A DNA stretch of 64,000 nucleotides, taken from positions 64,967,558-65,031,557 of the forward strand of contig NC_134825.1 of NCBI RefSeq assembly GCF_004210375.1. Reading direction: 5' to 3'. Both the position numbers and the translations under genes were made by a program. The DNA is from Tachypleus tridentatus. Its lineage: Eukaryota; Arthropoda; Merostomata; Xiphosura; Limulidae. How positions within the stretch are numbered: position 1 is the first letter of the stretch; each line of letters starts with the position of its first letter. This document shows positions 1 through 11,688 of this stretch, one piece after another. The notes under the pieces were generated by a model, which made no database searches, was not told where the DNA came from, and saw nothing but the letters and a program-made list of their open reading frames with translations.

Positions 1-1140
1 ACTTTTTTAAATTTGTGATTCCATATAACATGTCTTTTTCTCATTGTCAAATAAAGGTCAAACACATTTAACATTGTGAAACTCGTTTCCAATAAAGAAG
101 TGACGATTTGGATTCCAATGACATATACATATATATATATATATTCTAAAAAGGAAACTTATGGAGTTTATACATAACATATGAACCAGTTGGCAGAGAT
201 TTCGTTATATGATGATAAAAGTACTTGCAAATTACTCATTATTCAAGTTTAATGAAATGTAATGTATAACATATATACAATACGAAAAATATGTTGAAAA
301 TGTCTTGAAAGGGACATAATAAAAATTTTCGATTATTTTAATATGGTCTTTCATATAATTTCAATATTAGTTTTATCTTTACCCAGTGTGTAATATTGTA
401 AAATATCATAGTAATAACAGGTTAATGAAAATATAATTGTTTAATTGTTTCGAATATGACATACATTTCAAACTAGAGAAATTGTTATTATTACTTGTTT
501 GGATCACGAGTAAACGAAGTATATAACACGATGATAATAGATTTAAAATAATAACAGATCACAGTGCATGCTATCACTGATATGTAATTTGTAAGTAAAG
601 CTAGCAGGTAAAATTTCATAGTAACAATAGAAATTTGCAACCTTTAACAAATTGTAATTTCTTTTACATGTAAAGCATAAGGTGTTTTTACGCATTGGTC
701 ATTATAATACACCTGTAGTGTTATAATATAGTATACCTGTTACCTAAGCATACTTTTACTAACAATACATTTTTTACTATTATCTCTGTCCATTTATCAG
801 ATTTATTTTAATTGTTGTGAAATAATTGGAAATCGTGAATGATTACGTTTCATGTTAAAATTCAAACATTATTCATCGATAGCCTGAAAAAAGCCATAAT
901 ACATTAAAGTAATAATTATGTCATCACATTATAAATGGAGTATTATGTAACAATGATTTCGTCGGAATTTTGAACATTTGATAATAGAAGACATACATTC
1001 AAACTTTTCCCGTTCAGATCACGCACATTCTCGAGTAAAATAAGTAGAAACGCAATGTACTTTTCTGTTACCAATATAAATACATATACTATGTTTTTTT
1101 TTACTATTTACATTCCTTCGACTATTTTATTATTTACTTC
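1..1140. other. AT-rich non-coding DNA
   Basis: I see no exon, RNA gene or recognisable repeat here apart from a short TA run near 123-144. CpG dinucleotides are fairly frequent (about 16 in the first kilobase by eye). If the receptor exon at 4412-4870 continues leftwards, this stretch is part of its intron. Confidence 0.5.
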
Positions 1141-1418
1141 GGCCCGGCAAGGCCAGATGATTAGGGCGCTCGACTCGTAATCTGAGGGACACAGGTTCGA
1201 ATTCCCCTCACACCAAACATGTTCGCACTTTCAGACGTGAGGGCATTATAATTTTACGGTCAATCCCACTATTCGTTGGTAAAAGAGTAACCCCAGAGTT
1301 GGCGGTGGGTGGTTATGACTAACTGACTTCCCTCTAGTCTTACACTGCGAAATTAGGAATGGTTGGCGCAGATAGCCCTCTTGTAGCTTTGCGCGAAACT
1401 AAAAAAACAAAACAAAAC
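1141..1418 (+). mobile_element. tRNA-derived SINE, family A, full length
   Basis: The copy has a tRNA-like head with A-box and B-box-like blocks (ends in a GGTTCGAATTCC block), a body with the conserved CAATCCCACTATTCGTTGG segment, and a tail ending in GCGCGAAACT followed by A-rich sequence. It matches the many other family A copies in the window. No clear target-site duplication was found. Confidence 0.9.
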
Positions 1419-2278
1419 TTTTTCTTCACGTGAGACTGGCGAACGTAGGTTAAGACTGATAGATGGTGTATCCCCACCGAAATGTCTGTCCTACTCCCGA
1501 AATCATCTCCAAAACCCAGGATACATTTTATATCCCACAGTATAGCCTGTACCATGGGGATCCTTTTGATTCGTATAGCGTTTTTGATTTTTGTTTGGGC
1601 TTGTTTTTTTTTATAATAAATGATATATACATACAGTTTATAAGTTTTTAGTCAAAACGTTTTGTTAGGCAATCCTCAACAACAATACACATGTTACATA
1701 ACCCTTACCAAAGGTGAAATATGAAAATCTCACTTGTGTGAATTGCTTTTACCCATTAAACTATGGTAATACTTCACTGATCGCAGTTGACAATTTAATG
1801 AGGCAGTGTGAAAATACTTATCATTCTTTAGAATTCTCATGTACTTGTACCAAGAGTTCTAATTGAATTAACATTCTGATCAAATTTAGGGTCTGAACTA
1901 ACTCTCAAGAAGATTCAACGAGAATGGAATATTTGACCGTGTAAAGTTCAAGTGAAATACCACTTTGAGGAACTTAGCAATCGATCAAACTTCATGGAAG
2001 TCTAATAACTGACCACAAATTGAATAATTTAAAGTATTATAAGCAAAATAAAAAATGTACTAACCAAGGTAAATCATGCAATATGTATATATATATTTAA
2101 AAGGGACTGTTGGCATTGTTTATGTATTTATGAAGAGAGAACTTGACGTAACTCGTAGTTTTCTTTATTACATATCTGTCCTACGTACATCATACAGGAA
2201 GTGCTTCATTTGTGTTTTTAACATTTCCACATTTTTGGTTTATGTGTACAATAACAAGTGTACGTTAAGTAATTTCAT

Positions 2279-2594
2279 TACAAAGGACAGCTGGCCTGGC
2301 ATGGCCTAGCGCATAAGGCATGCGACTCGTAATCCGAGGGTCGCGGGTTCGCGCCCGCGTCGCGCCAAAAATGCTCGCCCTCCCAGCCGTGGAGGCGTTA
2401 TGATGTGACGGTCAATCCCACTATTCGTTGGTAGAAGAGTAGCCCAAGAGTTGGCGGTGGGGGTGGTGATGACTAGCGGCCTTCCCTCTAGTCTTACACT
2501 GCTAAATTAGGGACGGCTAGCACAGATATCCCTCGAGTAGCTTTGTGCGAAATTCCAAAACACAAAACAAACAAACAAACAATACAAAGGACAG
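2279..2594 (+). mobile_element. Family A SINE with 12-bp target-site duplication
   Basis: The SINE body occupies 2291-2582 and is flanked by the direct repeat TACAAAGGACAG at 2279-2290 and 2583-2594. The head is unusually GC-rich in its B-box part. The perfect duplication defines both ends exactly and points to LINE-type target-primed insertion. The tail ends in a run of CAAA units. Confidence 0.93.
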
Positions 2595-3299
2595 ATGTGC
2601 AGAATATGTTAGTGTACACTTCAGAAAAAGTAAAAAATAAGGCCGTAAACACTAACAACCTTCTACATGCGGAATGAGGAAAATGTTAATATTTGTTTAA
2701 TTCTTCGGAACGTGATTTCAAAAGAAGCCGATGTTTCAACGGTAGAACTAGAGCAATGATAAAACATAAAAGTACGTTACATTTACTCAGCTACAAGGTA
2801 GCTCTCAACCAATAAACAAAAACAACTTTTAGCAAACAACATGTTATCAACGAAGTACGTGATTAAAGAAAAAATATTACACTTCTGAGGCAATATAAAG
2901 ACCGACGTAATTTAAGAATAAATAAATAATATATTATATTCAGCTGAGTCAATCATATATAATCGAGACGTGAGAGTCTTGCAGATCGTTTTAAAATCCT
3001 AATATAACAGACATAATAATAAAAATTGTCCATTCTGGTAAAAGAGATAATAATTTGATCTAGTAATAATTTTTATCTTCCCGACTTGTAAGAAAAAAAA
3101 ATCCTAACATGATAGAAAAATATATTATTATTTTCGAAACCTTTACAGCTGAATTATGTAAAAGCCGTTATTTAAAAAACGAAAACAATTTTTTATGAAG
3201 TTCAAATTCGCAGTCTTGTGTCAGTTGTATGTATGTATATATATAAATATATATATTTCCTGCCCGATCTATTTCAGAGTAATTTGTTTATAATAATGA
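2595..3299. other. Non-coding AT-rich spacer
   Basis: No coding exon or repeat family was recognised. A TATA-rich run lies near 3237-3257, just before a SINE cluster. Confidence 0.4.
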
Positions 3300-3402
3300 A
3301 GTCTGCGGATTTACAATGCTAAAATAAGCGGTTCGATTCCCTTCGGTGGGCTCAGCAGATAACCCGATGTGGCTTTGCTATAAGAAAACACACACACACA
3401 CT
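3300..3402 (+). mobile_element. Family B SINE, 5'-truncated
   Basis: The sequence has the family B core (TTTACAATGCTAAAAT), a tRNA-type GGTTCGATTCCC block, then CAGCAGATAACCCGATGTGG and a tail running into a CA repeat. The first part of the tRNA-like head is missing. It abuts a family A copy about 15 bases downstream. Confidence 0.8.
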
Positions 3403-3416
3403 CACAAAAGACGGTT

Positions 3417-3685
3417 CGGCCCGCCATGACCAGGTGGTTAAGGCACTCAACTCGTACTCCGAGGGTCGTGGTTTCGAATCCCCGTCGCACCAAACATGCT
3501 CACCTTTTCAGCCGTGGGGGTGTTATAACGTTATGTTTAATCCCACTATTCGTTGTTAAAAGAGTTGCCCAAGAGTTAGCAGTGGGTGGTGATGCTAGAT
3601 GCCTTCCCATTTAGTCTTACACTGCTAAATTAGGGACGGCTAGTGCAAATAGACCCTCATATAGCTTTACGCGTATTTCAAAACA
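3417..3685 (+). mobile_element. Family A SINE
   Basis: Recognised by the tRNA-like head (CCAGGTGGTTAAGGCACTC), the body block CAATCCCACTATTCGTTG in slightly altered form and the tail TAGCTTTACGCG. It is mildly diverged from the other copies and sits directly behind a truncated family B SINE. Confidence 0.88.
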
Positions 3686-4025
3686 AATCAAATTAAAATC
3701 TGTCCAAGGTAAAAAACTCAACTGTCACAGTTTTAAGGTTAACCAAGTTTAGTATTGACGTATATAATTTTGCTTGTAATAATTAAGAAATACTTTTTAT
3801 TCTATGTATTGTTTTGAGAAGCTTATTTTTTTCACATTTTTATCAAAGTGTCACTGATTCGATTCGCATTAATCGATTGACAAAACTGGTTAAAAGTGAA
3901 CCTACAGTAGGCGATTTTCAAAGCTTAGGAAAAATATAAAGTTGCAGAAAAGGTCTTCAAATAAAAGTATACGAAGTTACGTGTACAAACAGATTAAACA
4001 GTTGTTCTGTTAAACTTAATTCTGA

Positions 4026-4140
4026 CCCTCGCTAGTACAGTGGTATGTCTACGAATTTACAACACTAAAATCAGGCGTCCAATTCTCCTCGGTTGGCTCA
4101 GCAGATTGCCCGATATGGCTTTGGTATAAGAAAACACACA
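4026..4140 (+). mobile_element. Family B SINE
   Basis: Begins with a tRNA-like head ending in AGTGGTATGTCTACG, continues with TTACAACACTAAAATCAGG and ends with CAGCAGATTGCCCGATATGG plus TATAAGAAAACACAC. This copy keeps more of the head than the one at 3300. Confidence 0.8.
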
Positions 4141-4411
4141 TATATATTTCAGGTGTTTACTCAAACCATAATGAATAGTATTGCCATAGAAGATATTAAA
4201 ACATGGAAATTAAATTAATTTCAACAGTTGAAATGTATTATTTCAAAGATCAAACGAAATGTGTTTTCATTAACTTATAAGTCACTTGCATTTTAAGACA
4301 TATTAACATTTCTTGAATTCATAACAAATTAGAGTTATACGCTGAGCTTACGTACGTGACTTTACAAAATCAAGTATTTATACACATGGGATGACCTGTT
4401 TCAAACTTTAC

Positions 4412-4870
4412 CTTCTGGTAAAAAAAGGGCCTAGTTAGTGCTAACCACCTCTCCACAGACATCACCGTGGTCACACTTCCGGAGGAGAGGCCGAAAGTCC
4501 GGAGAAGAACTCGTAGTATACACAGCCATCGAGGGATTACTGGCTCTCCTGGCAACAGGTAAAGCTGTATGTACATAAGAAAGAAAGATCCCACAAGAGC
4601 CAAAAGATCGTTCCAAATGAGGCATCGGACCATCAACGTCTGTTTTCCGTTCCGTGTCGTTTCTCCTCGTTTTAAGAGAATTAAGGAACAAATATTAGCT
4701 CCAACCCCAAACACGTATAAGAAACTTATAAGAGCTTGATTCAATGTGGAGAGATGACGCATGGATTCGTCTGTCTCAATGTTATCCTGATCAGCTAAGT
4801 CGTTATCCTGGTTCCTCTTTGTTGTGTTCCAGGCTGCCAATGTGTAATTAACTACACTGGACATTGACAT
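4412..4870 (-). CDS. Prostanoid-receptor-like GPCR, first coding exon (partial gene)
   Basis: A 153-codon exon from an ATG at 4870 to a splice donor (AAG|GTAAAG) at 4411; the frame stops soon after the donor, so splicing is required. It encodes an extracellular N-terminus with two N-glycosylation sequons (Asn8, Asn15), TM1 about residues 44-67 with Gly-Ala-Asn (Asn59), TM2 about 79-104 with Asp88, Cys117 at the start of TM3 and Glu140-Arg141-Trp142 where class A receptors have DRY. The block SVERWLALTRPFFYQ is typical of prostaglandin/thromboxane receptors, which couple to G proteins at the plasma membrane. The remaining TM segments were not found between 1 and 4400, so the next exon must lie beyond the window and the intron exceeds 4.4 kb. 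The family call is from motif resemblance only; another lipid or orphan class A receptor is possible. Confidence 0.78.
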
Positions 4871-5949
4871 CGTAAAAAATTATCTGGCAAATGTTTTATT
4901 TCTTGCACTCGAATTATATCACAGAAGACTACAAGTTGAGCCTTTGCCTTTTGAGTACGAAATGTAGTGTCGTTTTCTTTTATTACCAAAAATACATTTA
5001 AAAATCCAAGTTTATTTTAAAGTCTACCAGCTTTGCGGGGTAAAGTAGACGTTCTGACAAACTAAATAGCTCGTTCCTCAAGTACTGTCAGAATTTTTGT
5101 AAATATAAATAAATTAATAGAAATAACTTATTAGCAAGTAATACAACTGAGTAATATCCTTCAGTAAAGATTAGAAACTAATTTGGTCGATTTTCCACAA
5201 TTTATTTTAGACACTAAAGTTCTTTGGTCATTAATAGTTGCCACAGAAAGTGTCGCACTCTCAAGCCTGTAAAATACGTTTCACCAGTCCACGCGTCACA
5301 CAACAATCGTAGAGTTCAGCAACGCACAAATCTTTAAACCTTGCACGAAGGCACTAGAAACAAGTGTCCGGAGAAGCATCATGTTTCAGAAATTAGCACC
5401 AGATGGCAGCAAACATCAACGTACCTGATTGGATGAGGACGAATTCGCTTTTTTTTTTTTTTTTTTTCAAAGATGTAGTCGACTGCCATTTGACAAATGT
5501 TTCTCGTTTTATCTTTCTTTTTTGGCATTCTCCGGATATTAACATTTATATGTACATTTGTCGCTCTTTATCTAATACTCTTCTTTTAACAATGAGATAC
5601 AAGTAATTAATTCATTTGTGTATTTATTTTTAAGGATTATGTGCTATTCTGTTTATTTATTTGGGTAAATACTGAAGCTGACAAACGGTAAAATTATGAA
5701 ATCTTAACAAGTAATATACTAAATGTAAGTTACAGACTTCTGGTGAAAATTTTTTCTAATTAATTTTATAATTTTCATTCTATAAAAATTAATATTATTT
5801 ATTGCACGCTTTCTAGTTCAGACATGTAATATTAATTTTGTGAGCTACAGTAATATAATATACATTATTATATAGGTTTGACCTTCGATAATATTTTAAG
5901 AGTGGTAATAAGAACACAACTTCTAAGGTCGTCTTCTTTACGCTAGTCC
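4871..5949. other. Upstream region of the receptor exon
   Basis: This lies 5' of the receptor ATG, so it may hold its 5' UTR and promoter, but no TATA box or initiator could be assigned. It contains a 19-base T run at 5449-5467. No coding sequence was recognised. Confidence 0.35.
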
Positions 5950-6010
5950 AGCCCTGCATGGTCAGGTGATTAGGGCGCTCGACTCGCAATCTGCGGGTTG
6001 CGGGATTAAA
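5950..6010 (+). mobile_element. Family A SINE, head fragment only
   Basis: About 60 bases match the tRNA-like head (GCCCTGCATGGTCAGG, GGGCGCTCGACTCG); the match then stops abruptly. It may be 3'-truncated or cut by a later rearrangement. Confidence 0.7.
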
Positions 6011-6091
6011 TATTCATGTTAACGAAGTTCACCTAAGAATTTCATAATGTTTTTCTGTACTTTATTTTGATTAAAGTTCTAACACACATAC

Positions 6092-6355
6092 CGGCCCGGC
6101 ATGGCCAGTTGGTTTAGGCACTCAACTCTCAATCTGCTGGTCGCTGGTTTGAGTCCTCGTCACACCAAACATGCTCACCCTTTCAGCCGTATGGACTTTA
6201 TAATTTAACAGTCAATCCCACTATTCGTTTGTAGAATAGTATTCAAAGAATTGGTGGTGATGATTAGCTGCCTTCCCTTCTGTCGTATGCTGCTAAAATA
6301 GGGACGGTTTACGTAAATAATCCTCGCGTAGCTATGCGCGAAATTCACAAACAAG
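6092..6355 (+). mobile_element. Family A SINE, diverged
   Basis: Starts CCGGCCCGGCATGGCCAG and ends with GCTATGCGCGAAATTCAC. It has several small deletions in the body relative to the cleanest copies (2291, 9731, 50655), so it is probably an older insertion. Confidence 0.88.
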
Positions 6356-6583
6356 GAAAACTCTACACTAGTCAGTTGGATCAAGCTCACAGTTTATGAC
6401 GTTTCTGCTTTATCTCTCTACAATAGAATTAATCCTTTGAAGATGAAGAAAATTGTAATCATCTTTACACATTAGTCCTCAGTGGCAGAGTGGTATGTTT
6501 ACAAACAGAATATTTACATATTAACCTCATTGTTAGATGATTTTTATTTATCTTTGACTTCAAACTTTTTCACATCTCTCACT

Positions 6584-6712
6584 TGCCTGTTGCGGTACAG
6601 CGGTAAGTCTGGAGGCGTATGCAGAAAAATTAAACCGAATTTCGATACCAGTAGTTGGCACGGCACATCCAGCCTATTTTGTGAGTTTGGGTTTAATAAC
6701 AAAACGCACATT
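6584..6712 (+). mobile_element. Degenerate family C-like SINE
   Basis: A weak match to a tRNA-like head (GCGGTACAGCGGTAAGTCTG) and to a TTTCGATACC block, followed by sequence ending in AACAAAAC. A second head-like scrap (CAGTGGCAGAGTGGTATG) lies at about 6480. Assignment is uncertain. Confidence 0.45.
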
Positions 6713-6883
6713 TTGACTTCGTAAATATTTTATTTTAAATTACTTAAAGATTACGTTTTCGTGCTGGTGAAAGCGTGTCATCATTTATAACTTTATATCT
6801 ACAATTCAGTCTGTGAAACGTTTGACTGAATGAAACAGAGCTCAATTACACATATACTAACAACAATTGGAACAACATATATA

Positions 6884-7067
6884 TGTAAAAACGGCTGGTA
6901 TGGATAGAGAAAACTCTATGTAGAGGAGCGAACAACGTTTTGACCTTCTTTGGTCATCGTCAAATTCACAAAGAAAGAAAGAGATAACTGACGATGACCG
7001 AAGAAGGTCGAAACGTTTTTCGCTCATCTACATAGAATTTTCTCTATCCATACCAGCCGTTTTTACA
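6884..7067. mobile_element. Palindromic MITE (long-hairpin element)
   Basis: Two arms of about 79 bases, 6884-6962 and 6989-7067, are near-perfect reverse complements around a loop of about 26 bases. The outer end reads TGTAAAAACGGCTGGTATGG and the inner end contains GACCTTCTTTGGTCATCG. A related but shorter palindrome lies at 51438-51585. The structure is that of a foldback or MITE-class non-autonomous DNA element; no coding capacity. Confidence 0.85.
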
Positions 7068-7663
7068 GATGTATTTTGTCTCTACAAGTCGGTTTTCTCG
7101 TCATCACGAATTTGAACAACAAAGAGTAAAGCATACCACTGTCTGAACAGTTTGTTCTTTTTACAAGAGGATCTTTAGTCTTAAGTACAATATAAGCAGA
7201 ATCATGCACATTGTGTAATATGTTTTCTTTTCCTGTTTCTGTTTTTTTCCCTTATTCATGAATAACACTTAGGAGACAACGTAATAGGATTATCGACTGG
7301 GTCTATATGATAATAGTGGTATTTCTGTCTATGAAAAGTAATAGACGAAATTTAGGAAGTCCTAAGGATAGTTTTGAATGATGAAGAGTGAAATTGTATC
7401 TATGATTGGAGAACCATGAAATTGAGATAAATAGTGTATCCTGTTTTTATCTTGGGTTTGTATGAGAAACCCAGAAACATATCATAGGCCTACGTATTCC
7501 TTTTTACACTTGATATGCAAAGTTTTTTCAGTTTTCCATCTGGATAATTTACGTTAAGTAACATAATTATAGCTGCTAAGTTTATTAGAACTAAACACAC
7601 CGAGAAATTCCTTCCTTGGACTATACAGCTCAGAACTTCTGTTTCGAATGTATTAGCATGAAG

Positions 7664-7809
7664 CTAGTTGGTTGGTTGGCTGGTTAGTTGTGTGGAGTTA
7701 ATCGCAAAGCTACACAATGAGCCATCAGTGCTCTGCCCATTATGGGTATCGAAACTCAGTCTTTAGCAGTGTAAGTCCGCTAAAGACATACCGCTGTGCC
7801 ACTGAAGGA
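7664..7809 (-). mobile_element. Family C SINE with target-site duplication
   Basis: Reading on the minus strand it starts with a tRNA-like head and ends with a CCAAC-type simple repeat tail. It is flanked by TATTAGCATGAAG (7651-7663) and TATTAGCATTAAG (7810-7822), a 13-bp duplication with one mismatch. The core is the reverse complement of the GGGCAGAGCACTGATGGC region. Confidence 0.85.
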
Positions 7810-8358
7810 TATTAGCATTAAGAAATTCCAACCAAAATAATTTGTATGATTTTAATTTAAATTTGTTTTATGTGACGTAAATTTATGTGACTAACTGTTA
7901 TAGCTTCTATTAACACCAGAGTTTAACACATTTCTTATGTTTTCTTTGTTCTGTAGCTTCAACTAGAATTATATTGGTTCAGTTGAAACGATCAACTGTG
8001 ATAAAAGCCCTAAACAAAAGGAGTTAGTTTCGTTACTATTACGAAAGTGATAGTTTTTGTTCATTAATATTTGTGTAAAAATTGCATTTATGGGTCACTG
8101 ACTCAGTTTTCACCAATTGCTTTTATCACTCGCTGTTCATACAGTGATGGCTTATTCTACTACTCATCTCCACCAGTTAATATTATAAAGCGGTTGTAAG
8201 AAGATACTGATGTATTGTTTAAGTTCAAAGTTTAAGTTATTAGAACAGAGTCACAATCACCTTATTCGTCAAGGTACTTCTGATTTATTTAAATTATCGT
8301 GTCTCAACGACATTAAATCTTAGTTTGCAGTTCAATTATTACTTAGGACGACATATGA

Positions 8359-8489
8359 ACCCCCCCCCCTCAACTGGCACAGAGGTATGTCTCGCAGACT
8401 CCCAACGCTAGAAACCAGGTTTCGATACCCGTTGTGGGCAAAGCGCAGATAGCCCATTGTGTAGCTTTGTGCTTAATTCCAAACAAACA
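8359..8489 (+). mobile_element. Family C SINE with 9-bp target-site duplication
   Basis: Flanked by GACATATGA at 8350-8358 and 8490-8498. It has a C-rich start, a tRNA-like head (CTGGCACAGAGGTATGTC), the B-box-like GGTTTCGATACCCG, then GCGCAGATAGCCCATTGTG and a tail GTGCTTAATTCCAAACAAAC. It is the cleanest copy of this family in the window. Confidence 0.88.
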
Positions 8490-8498
8490 GACATATGA

Positions 8499-9721
8499 CA
8501 AGATTCTTGAGCAGTACCAAACCGAGAAAGTGAAAATCGTTTATTTAAGTGTTTTTTTTCTGTTGATAATGTTTGAAGTAAGACATTTAAGTAGTTTTAA
8601 TTATAAAATAATTTAATAATCATAAAACATTCCTTAAAATTATAGCTTTTGTAAGTAAATAAGAATCCAGAATTATTAGAGATCTAGTAATTTAAGTAGA
8701 TAAATCATCTCCCTATTTAACAAAATCGTGAATTCACTTCTATCTCCATCCAGATTTTCACTTTTTTAGGAAAGAAATATGTACGAACAATCCAGTATTT
8801 CCTGTTATATAAATTGCAACACTTGATGAAGGCAAATAACCCGATTAAGATACATTTAGATCCTGACGTAACTAGCAGAAGGTAAATCCGAGGTCTCGTC
8901 AATAACACAGTTAATTTCACTAATTAATGTTGTGGTTTATTCCGTATTTTACTGAGCACTGTGACAGAGAGAAACATAAAGCCACACAATACGATGCAAT
9001 ACGTGGATTCCACTCGTAGTGAATGGTAAGTAAACAAGTCGGTATTTTGAAAGTTAAAGTACTTATAAGCCAAAATATGCTATTTGATTCATTTACGTTG
9101 AAACTATATTTTTATAATATACCCTTCTTTTACGTACGTCTAAAAATCAAAGTAAACAAACCATAACCACGGTTTACTCTATCAAAGAAAAAAAATGAAA
9201 TGACACTTAAAATATGTGTAAAAATTCTTCCAGGATGTGACAGTAGAAAGTTATTCGTATGTTTTATAGATGAATGAAAAACATTACTAAATTAATTTAT
9301 GTCGCTAAGTTTACTCTTATCTTGGTCGAGAAACTAACTGTATTTATTTTAACGATTTTCTCAAGAAATTTGCTAATTTATGAGAATTTTTCAACCACCA
9401 GTGTGTAATATTTTGTGACACCATAACACGATCAACAAAAAATGAAAGTTTTATGTAACGTCGCTATTTAAAATGATGTATGCATGAAAAGAAGTAGAAA
9501 AAAATATTTTTTATTACATTAGATATAATGTTGCTCTCAATTATCGGTTAAATCATTTCAACTACAATTAAGGTCTTAAAGTACTCTGTTTCTGCTATCG
9601 TTAAAATGACAGATACATGCAATGTCCTTGATGATCATGCAAGACAAATCGCCAGACTTTTAGCTTATAAAACAGAAACCATCCCGCGGTCGTACAGAGT
9701 TATCTGATTTAGTTCAAAGCT
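8499..9721. other. Non-coding spacer
   Basis: AT-rich sequence; no exon with both splice signals and a recognisable protein family was found on either strand, and no repeat family was recognised. Confidence 0.4.
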
Positions 9722-9730
9722 TCTCCCTAG

Positions 9731-10004
9731 CGGCTCGGCATGGCCAGATGGGTTAAGGCGTTCGACTCGTAATCCGAGGGTCGCGAGTTCGAATTCCCGT
9801 CACATCAAATATGCTTGTCCTTTCAGCCGTGAGGGCGTTATTATGTGATGGTCAATCCTATTATTCGTTGATAAAGGAGTAGCCCAAGAGATAGCGGTGG
9901 ATGTTGTAGACTAGCTGCATTCCATCTAGTCTTACACTGCTATATTAGGGACGGCTAGTGCAGATGGCCCTCGTGTAGCTTTGCGCGAAATTAAAAAAAA
10001 ACAA
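9731..10004 (+). mobile_element. Family A SINE with 11-bp target-site duplication
   Basis: The direct repeat TCTCCCTAGCG occurs at 9722-9732 and 10005-10015; the last two bases of the left copy overlap the SINE start, so the left edge is ambiguous by two bases. The head is close to the family consensus and the tail ends GCGCGAAATT plus A-run. Confidence 0.92.
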
Positions 10005-10075
10005 TCTCCCTAGCGCTAAATTTCTCATAAAAATCAGAAGAAATCAGGTGGCAGAGGACTTCATAAAACGCATAG

Positions 10076-10349
10076 ATTGTTTGTTTGAATTTCGCAAAAA
10101 GCTACTCGAGGGCTATCTGTGCTAGTCGTCCCTAATTTAGCAGTGTAAGACTAGAGGGAAGGCAGCTAGTCATCCCCACCCACCGCCAACTCTTGGGCTA
10201 TTCTATTACCAACGAATAGTGGGATTGACCGTTACATTATAACGCCCCCACGGCTGAAAGGGCGAGCATGTTTGGCGCGACGGGGATGCGAACCCACGAC
10301 CCTCAGATTACGAGCCACACGCCTTAACACGCTTGGCCATTCCGGGCCC
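10076..10349 (-). mobile_element. Family A SINE, reverse orientation, with 11-bp target-site duplication
   Basis: Flanked by AAAACGCATAG at 10065-10075 and 10350-10360. It was inserted only about 60 bases beyond the family A copy at 9731-10004, in the opposite orientation, so the two form a potential inverted pair able to fold on each other. The open frame across its head is not a gene. Confidence 0.93.
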
Positions 10350-10812
10350 AAAACGCATAGAATGAATTTAAAAAATAAAATATCTTCTTACAGATTACAG
10401 ACTGATACTTCTGTAAAATATGAAGTAGGATATCACAAACAGAGGAGAAATGAGAATCTTTTCAGAGCAAAACTATCAGAATGGGAAACTGTGAAAAATG
10501 AAGTGAATTAGTTCATCAATAAATTTAGTCACCCTTGTTCTTAGAAGGTTGGGATACAGAAAGTTCCCTCTTGTATGGTATGTTCAACATAATCAAAATG
10601 TTCAACAGAGGAAGTAGACTCCCATTTTCTGGTTACAGATATACTTATGTGCTTACTTGCCATCTGATCAACGTGTAATTTTAACACTGAGATGAAGTAT
10701 TTGATTATTAACTTAAAGTACGTGAGTGAATTATCACATATGTTTAGATGAACTGATTTTAGTTTTTAATTAAATTGTTCAGTGTATTTATTATCATAAA
10801 AAAGTAAGGTAA

Positions 10813-10935
10813 CTGTTTGTTTAGAATTAAGCACAAAGCTTCACAATGGGATATCTGTGCTTTGCCCACCACGGGTACCGAAACCCGTTTTTAGCGGTAT
10901 AAGTCCGCAAACATACCGTTGTGCCTCTAGAGGGC
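10813..10935 (-). mobile_element. Family C SINE, reverse orientation
   Basis: On the plus strand it reads TTTAGAATTAAGCACAAAGC at the tail side and ends with the complement of a tRNA-like head (ACATACCGTTGTGCCTC). No secure target-site duplication was seen. Confidence 0.8.
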
Positions 10936-11396
10936 TAGGGTAAATATATCATCAGCGTATTTTACATAGATATTAGGTTTTCGTTCAATTCATCGAGGAA
11001 CTTGCTTTCAACGTCGTTATAAAGATATCACAAAAAAGAAATGGAACAGCTCAAGCTGTGATTTTGATGAAAAGAAAAAAAGTGAAATATAAATATGTGT
11101 AGCTCCCACACACTCTAGCTAGTTGTATAAGTTCGTCTCTTACAAAGGACACGATAAAAATTTAATATAATCCCTTAAAGAAATCATATAGAATTCCATC
11201 TTCTGAAACTTTGGTGAATAAGTTTTTATGTTGACCGGACACTATATGATTTTGTTTTACTATTTTTAATTGTCAACTTGGTAACAATATCGTTATATTG
11301 TTTTGTAGCACATTATTTAAATCCGCAAGCGACGATGTTTAGTTCACTAAGTACTCGGTCAAAATATAGGCTGGTGGCAGCGTTACCCAGCGTTGC

Positions 11397-11677
11397 TTGT
11401 TTGTTTGTTTTTGAATTTCGCGCAAAGCTACTCGAGGGCTATCTGCGCTAGCCATCCATAATTTTGCAGTGTAAGAGTAGAGGGAAGACAGCTAGTCATC
11501 ACCACCGACCTTCAACTCTCGGGATACTCTTTTACCAACGAATAGTGAGATTGATTGTAACATTATAACGCCCCCACGCCTGAAAGGGCGAGCATGTTTG
11601 GCGCGACGGGGATGCGAACCCGCGCCCCTCAGATTACGAGTCGTACGCCTTAACCCACCTGGCCATGCCGGGCTACC
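11397..11677 (-). mobile_element. Family A SINE, reverse orientation, with 11-bp target-site duplication
   Basis: Flanked by CCCAGCGTTGC at 11386-11396 and 11678-11688. The tRNA-like head is at the right end (complement of GGCCAGGTGGGTTAAGGCG). The good preservation suggests a fairly recent insertion. Confidence 0.92.
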
Positions 11678-11688
11678 CCCAGCGTTGC

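Noticed and set aside
1160-1215. tRNA-like sequence, as in all family A heads
   Set aside because: The head cannot fold into a full cloverleaf with a proper acceptor stem and is always followed by the SINE body, so it is not called a tRNA gene.
10272-10511. Open frame starting in the minus-strand SINE, similar to one at 11598-11792
   Set aside because: Both begin in the complement of the SINE tRNA-like head; the similar peptides reflect the repeat, not a protein family.
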